Source of the DNA: an uncultured Lachnospiraceae bacterium
GTDB lineage: Bacteria; Bacillota; Clostridia; Lachnospirales; Lachnospiraceae
Length of the DNA stretch: 10,368 bases
Assembly: GCA_910577165.1 (NCBI GenBank)
Contig: CAJTLX010000059.1
Span: forward strand, 8,804 to 19,171
Reading direction: 5' to 3'
Positions 7,545 through 10,368 of this stretch are shown here, one piece after another. The position numbers were made by a program, and so were the translations under genes. The notes under the pieces were generated by a model. The model was not told the DNA's origin. It made no database searches and saw only the letters and a list, made by a program, of their open reading frames with translations. Position 1 is the stretch's first letter. Each line of letters starts with the position of its first letter.

Positions 7545-8513
7545 ATGAAAATAAAAGAGCAGAAAAATTATTTTAAGTATACTTATTTATTGTTTGCTCT
7601 GAGTTTAATCTTATGTGCCTGTCAATCCGAGAAGGAAAAAGAAACTGCGCCGGAAGTTGAAATGGAAAATATTGTAAATAAACAGGAAATCTTTGATTTT
7701 GTAAAGAATGGGCAGACGGGCAGGGAGATTGCGGAGAAGGGGAGAAAGAATTTGGAATCGGTTAGGTCTGTGAAAGGAGAAAGATCTGTTCAATTAACAG
7801 GAATGCTTTCCGATCAGTTAATTGCTGCTGCTTCTTTAGTCCGCGAGGGAGTTTTAAAATCTGATTTTGGCTTTGTGATTGACACGGGGGGAGAGGACGG
7901 AGAGTACCTAATTACAGCGCGGCTTTGCGAGGTTGATAAAGATACAGTTATGGAGGGGGTTCAGTGCTGGTATGAAGATGAAGCAATAAAAATTTCGGTG
8001 TGGAAATCCCTGGATACCAGTGAGCCGATGCAGACCATGGTGAAGTATGTGGAAAGGTTTCATTATGAAGATGGGGTTCAAGGAAACTACGAAATTCTTG
8101 ATGCAAATTTTGATGGGTATATGGATTTTGCCTGGTTATGTCATTCGGGAAATCAGCCACGGTACTATTATCTCTGGATCTGGAATGAAGAAGAGCAAAA
8201 ATTTGTGGAGGAACCTGTCTATAATGAGATATCCTGCCCGGTGATGGATGCGGATGGACAGATTATCCTTGGATGGAGCCGGAACAGTGCCGCAGATGAT
8301 GGGGACAGCACATTTTATCGATGGATTGACAGAAAACTGACTTGCGTGCGGAAAATTTCTGTATGGCAGGAATTTGGCGCGGAGCATTTTATTATGACTG
8401 TGGAAGATAATATGAATGGGGAAATGGTGGAAGTTTATCGTGGGGAATTTAAGGAATATGAATTTGATGCGGAGAGAGAAAAATGGTCAGATCTTAATTA
8501 TTATGAAGAGTAA
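7545..8513 (+). CDS. lipoprotein of unknown function
   Basis: This 322-aa predicted lipoprotein starts at ATG 7545, with a G-rich Shine-Dalgarno region (GGGGGAGGGGG) directly upstream. A basic N-terminus (MKIKEQKNYFKY) is followed by the hydrophobic run 13-23 and the lipobox L23-C24-A25-C26, with C26 as the probable lipidated residue. The mature part would be anchored outside the cytoplasmic membrane. The segment 'ILDANFDGYMDFAWL' resembles the D-x-N-x-D-G calcium-loop motif of VCBS/EF-hand-like repeats found in secreted bacterial proteins. The aromatic-rich stretch after it (YYYLWIW) suggests a beta-sheet domain. It lies 27 bp after the VWA stop. Its extracytoplasmic location does not obviously fit the cytoplasmic MoxR system, so co-transcription need not mean shared function. 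I do not recognise the family with certainty. Confidence 0.8.
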   Translation: MKIKEQKNYFKYTYLLFALSLILCACQSEKEKETAPEVEMENIVNKQEIFDFVKNGQTGREIAEKGRKNLESVRSVKGERSVQLTGMLSDQLIAAASLVREGVLKSDFGFVIDTGGEDGEYLITARLCEVDKDTVMEGVQCWYEDEAIKISVWKSLDTSEPMQTMVKYVERFHYEDGVQGNYEILDANFDGYMDFAWLCHSGNQPRYYYLWIWNEEEQKFVEEPVYNEISCPVMDADGQIILGWSRNSAADDGDSTFYRWIDRKLTCVRKISVWQEFGAEHFIMTVEDNMNGEMVEVYRGEFKEYEFDAEREKWSDLNYYEE

Positions 8514-8534
8514 ATATTGACATGAGGTGTAAAA

Positions 8535-9047
8535 ATGATTCGGGCAATCAGGGGGGATATTACAAAAATCAAAGATGTGCAGGCAATTGTAAATGCTGCA
8601 AATACCAGTCTTCTTGGAGGGGGAGGTGTGGACGGCGCGATTCACCGGGCAGCAGGTTCAGAACTTCTCTTAGAGTGCAGAGAGCTTCACGGCTGCCGCA
8701 CAGGACAGGCAAAACTGACAAAGGCTTATCGTCTTTCCTGTGATTATATTATTCACACGGTGGGACCGAAATGGATAGGAGGGACGAAAAATGAGCCGGA
8801 ATTATTGGCATCCTGCTATTATAATTCTTTGCGTATCGCAGTGGAAAACAAGATCCGGACGCTGGCTTTTCCCTCTATCTCAACAGGGATTTACGGCTAT
8901 CCGGTGGAGGAAGCCGCGAAAGTGGCAGTGAAAGCAGTAAAACAATTTCTTTCAGAATTTGCAGACAAAATAGATATGGTTGAGTGGGTTCTTTTTGATG
9001 ATAAAACCTATGCGGTATATGAAAAGGAAATCCATGCAAAGAGTTAA
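8535..9047 (+). CDS. macro-domain protein (O-acetyl-ADP-ribose deacetylase / ADP-ribosyl hydrolase type)
   Basis: This is a 170-aa single-domain protein, the usual length for stand-alone macro proteins such as YmdB. The start ATG follows GAGGTG at a spacing of 6. The N-terminal R-G-D-I-T at 6-10 begins the fold. The ligand loop I-V-N-A-A-N (18-23) with G-G-G-G-V-D-G-A-I-H (28-37) contains the catalytic-type D33 of the MacroD/YmdB class. The 'FPSISTGIYGYP' loop binds the diphosphate and distal ribose. Such enzymes remove ADP-ribose from proteins or nucleic acids, or deacetylate O-acetyl-ADP-ribose, in the cytoplasm. The gene follows the lipoprotein by 21 bp, so it is probably in the same transcript. 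Both catalytic loops look intact. Its target is unknown, and no ADP-ribosyltransferase is visible in the window. Confidence 0.93.
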   Translation: MIRAIRGDITKIKDVQAIVNAANTSLLGGGGVDGAIHRAAGSELLLECRELHGCRTGQAKLTKAYRLSCDYIIHTVGPKWIGGTKNEPELLASCYYNSLRIAVENKIRTLAFPSISTGIYGYPVEEAAKVAVKAVKQFLSEFADKIDMVEWVLFDDKTYAVYEKEIHAKS

Positions 9048-9110
9048 TTCAAGAACGTCCCTTCAATCCGCAGGAGGCATATCAGGTCAGAAAAATAATA
9101 AGGGGGAGAA

Positions 9111-9722
9111 ATGAATATCTATTATATTGGCGGATCGCCCTGTTCTGGAAAAAGTACAGTGGCGGAAATACTTTCACAAAAGTATGGTTTACATTATTTT
9201 AAAGTGGATGATTTTCTTGATAATTATACGGAGCGGGGAGCATTGGCTGGATATTCGATCTGCAAAAAAATAGCTGGGATGAATGCGGAGGAAATCTGGA
9301 TGAGAGATCCGCTGCTTCAGTGCAGGGAAGAATTTGAATTTTACAAGGAAGTTTTTGAATATGTATTGGCGGATTTAGCACAAGTTAATTGTAAAAATAG
9401 CATTATTACGGAAGGGGCAGCGTATGTGCCTGAACTGATAAAAAAACTGGGTGTTTCGAATAACCGATATATCTCGATTACCCCCACGAAAGAATTTCAG
9501 ATCTTTCATTATAAGAAAAGAGAATTTGTCCCCCATGTTTTGGAGGGATGTGCGGATAAGGAAAAGGCTTTTTGTAATTGGATGGACAGGGATATTTTAT
9601 TTGCGCAGGAAGTTAGGAGACAGTGTGATAAAGAAAATTATGTTTCGATTGTCAATGACGGGATCATAAAAATTGATGGGTTAGCGGACAGGGTTGCCAT
9701 ACATTTTGGAATGAGCAATTGA
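9111..9722 (+). CDS. second small P-loop kinase-like protein
   Basis: This is a 203-aa protein. The ATG is preceded by AAGGGGGAGA. Walker A is G-S-P-C-S-G-K-S at residues 8-15, followed by 'LHYFKVDDFLDNY', where the D-D pair resembles the acidic motif of small-molecule and nucleotide kinases. Later features are the 'IITEGAAYVPELI' strand, where the Glu may be a Walker B-like residue, and a 'KKRE' basic patch. It has the same general plan and length as the kinase at 5705-6328, but low obvious sequence identity outside the P-loop. It follows the macro-domain gene by 63 bp and precedes a terminator region, so it is likely the last gene of the transcript. The substrate cannot be deduced. It might also be annotated simply as an AAA-family ATPase. 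Confidence 0.75.
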   Translation: MNIYYIGGSPCSGKSTVAEILSQKYGLHYFKVDDFLDNYTERGALAGYSICKKIAGMNAEEIWMRDPLLQCREEFEFYKEVFEYVLADLAQVNCKNSIITEGAAYVPELIKKLGVSNNRYISITPTKEFQIFHYKKREFVPHVLEGCADKEKAFCNWMDRDILFAQEVRRQCDKENYVSIVNDGIIKIDGLADRVAIHFGMSN

Positions 9723-9725
9723 GTT

Positions 9726-9826
9726 CGAGTGATGAAATGGGCTTTAAGAACCTAGTATTTATGCGGGTTACAAGCAAATTTGTTTAGGTTCTGGCAACGA
9801 TTTGGCAACATTTCGGGTATCACTCG
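9726..9826. other. non-coding segment with nested inverted repeats and a GGCAAC direct repeat
   Basis: The outer arms CGAGTGAT (9726-9733) and ATCACTCG (9819-9826) are perfect complements. Inside them AAATG (9735-9739) faces CATTT (9809-9813), and AGAACCTA (9747-9754) is a perfect complement of TAGGTTCT (9785-9792). The right half contains the near-tandem repeat GGCAAC-G-ATTT / GGCAAC-ATTT (9794-9812). The layered symmetry over about 100 bp could be a folded RNA, a recombination or attachment site, or the relic of an element end. No coding frame of useful length is seen on either strand. Confidence 0.6.
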
Positions 9827-9853
9827 TTAGATAAAAGAATACTTCAATAACAG

Positions 9854-9905
9854 AAAAACCTTACTGATTTTCAGATATGACAACTGAAAATTGGTAAGGT
9901 TTTTT
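9854..9905. terminator. bidirectional intrinsic terminator between convergent genes
   Basis: Arms 9854-9874 and 9884-9904 pair continuously over 21 bp with two G.T wobbles and a 9-nt loop (ATATGACAA). The outer part is AAAAACC/GGTTTTT, so both strands present a stem followed by a T-run. It lies 4 bp beyond the stop of the minus-strand regulator and 131 bp after the plus-strand kinase stop, so it can end both convergent transcripts. Confidence 0.9.
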
Positions 9906-9909
9906 GCGT

Positions 9910-10368
9910 TCATTTTTTCTTCTTGCGCTTTGCTTCTTTTTTGTCTGTACTTTCTGCTTCTTTGGCAGTGTCATTGATAAAGTCAAACAATTCTTGCGGA
10001 GGAACCTTTGCCCAGATTTGGTGCGTGTCAAGTTCTGGATATTTGTACCGCCACTCGTCATATTCTTCTTTGGTGATTTCGCCCTTTTCCAGTCTGGCGG
10101 CTTCTGACTGCCATGCGTGGAACATTTTGAACATGGAAGAATAGGTGGAGTAATCGGACTTATCCAGACGCAGGCAGATTTCCCCGTCAATCTCACCGAT
10201 TTTCAGCCCGTACATATCTTCCAGCGCAAAAAGGGTGTGCATAAGCCCGATATTTGTATCAATGTCCGGCACTGTGAGGGCGTGGGTGCTGATACCGAAA
10301 AGGTTCGCCATTTCTTTTACAAGGTCATGCTTCGGCACTCTGGCTTCGGATTCATACTGTGCCATACG
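9910..10368 (-). CDS. XRE-family HTH transcriptional regulator, N-terminus cut by window edge
   Basis: The visible 152 codons open at the window edge and end at TGA (complement of 9910-9912). The first visible residues, R-M-A-Q-Y-E-S-E-A-R-V-P-K, match the last helices of a Cro/C1-type HTH domain (the usual x-x-Y-E-x-G-x-R-x-P pattern). The internal Met is therefore not the true start, and roughly 40 residues lie outside the window. After the HTH comes 'DLVKEMANLFGIS', typical of XRE proteins, then a helical C-terminal region containing 'IGLMHTLFALEDMYGLKIGE' and a lysine-rich tail. From memory, this C-terminal type is frequent in regulators of integrative elements in Firmicutes. It is convergent with the kinase gene and shares its terminator. 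Confidence 0.85.
   Translation of the reverse strand, partial: RMAQYESEARVPKHDLVKEMANLFGISTHALTVPDIDTNIGLMHTLFALEDMYGLKIGEIDGEICLRLDKSDYSTYSSMFKMFHAWQSEAARLEKGEITKEEYDEWRYKYPELDTHQIWAKVPPQELFDFINDTAKEAESTDKKEAKRKKKK

Noticed and set aside
8517..8522. TTGACA as a -35 box before the macro gene
   Set aside because: At 17-bp spacing the -10 position reads TCGGGC and would lie inside the coding region.
9785..9831. Integron attC site (GTTAGAT resembles GTTRRRY)
   Set aside because: No matching RYYYAAC on the left side, and no integron cassette context.

Overview
The window reads as chromosomal DNA from an anaerobic Firmicute, most likely a gut Lachnospiraceae-type clostridium. This rests on the strong AAGGAG/GGAGG ribosome binding sites, the mixed GC- and AT-rich codon use, the type II lipoprotein signal and the Firmicutes-style XRE regulator at the right edge. 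It is an inference from style, not a taxonomic assignment.

Positions 1-284 are a leader rather than a gene. They hold a 62-bp tandem repeat: three copies in register and a fourth partial copy that runs into the ribosome binding site of the first gene. Across each repeat junction the sequence can fold into a regular 48-nt hairpin of three 4-bp helices separated by a tandem G.A step and a symmetric GGA/GGA internal loop. In the last copy a 42-bp hairpin-forming insertion sits exactly in the apical loop and leaves the rest of the fold intact. This is the least explained element of the window.

Positions 285-7517 hold an all-plus-strand cluster. It encodes a 635-aa alpha-helical, HEAT-like protein, a MoxR-type AAA+ ATPase (361 aa), a DUF5682 protein (757 aa, with TIKI/TraB/EreA/ChaN-like motifs), a small P-loop kinase (207 aa) and a von Willebrand factor A protein with a complete MIDAS (402 aa). 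The ATPase, DUF5682 and VWA genes match Escherichia coli yehL-yehM-yehP in order and size. MoxR ATPases usually act as chaperone-like remodelers with a VWA partner, so the likely assembly is an AAA+ ring plus VWA adaptor, with DUF5682 as the probable enzymatic or effector subunit and the HEAT-like protein as scaffold or sensor. The substrate and physiological role are not known. The kinase lies between the DUF5682 and VWA genes and overlaps the VWA gene by 20 nt, so it is probably expressed with the system.

Positions 7545-9722 continue on the plus strand with a lipoprotein of unknown function, a macro-domain (ADP-ribose/O-acetyl-ADP-ribose hydrolase type) protein and a second small P-loop kinase. 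Positions 9723-9909 are non-coding and hold nested inverted repeats, a GGCAAC direct repeat and a strong bidirectional terminator. Beyond it, on the minus strand, lies an XRE-family regulator whose N-terminus is cut by the window edge. That regulator type is common on integrated mobile elements, so the right end may be near an element boundary.
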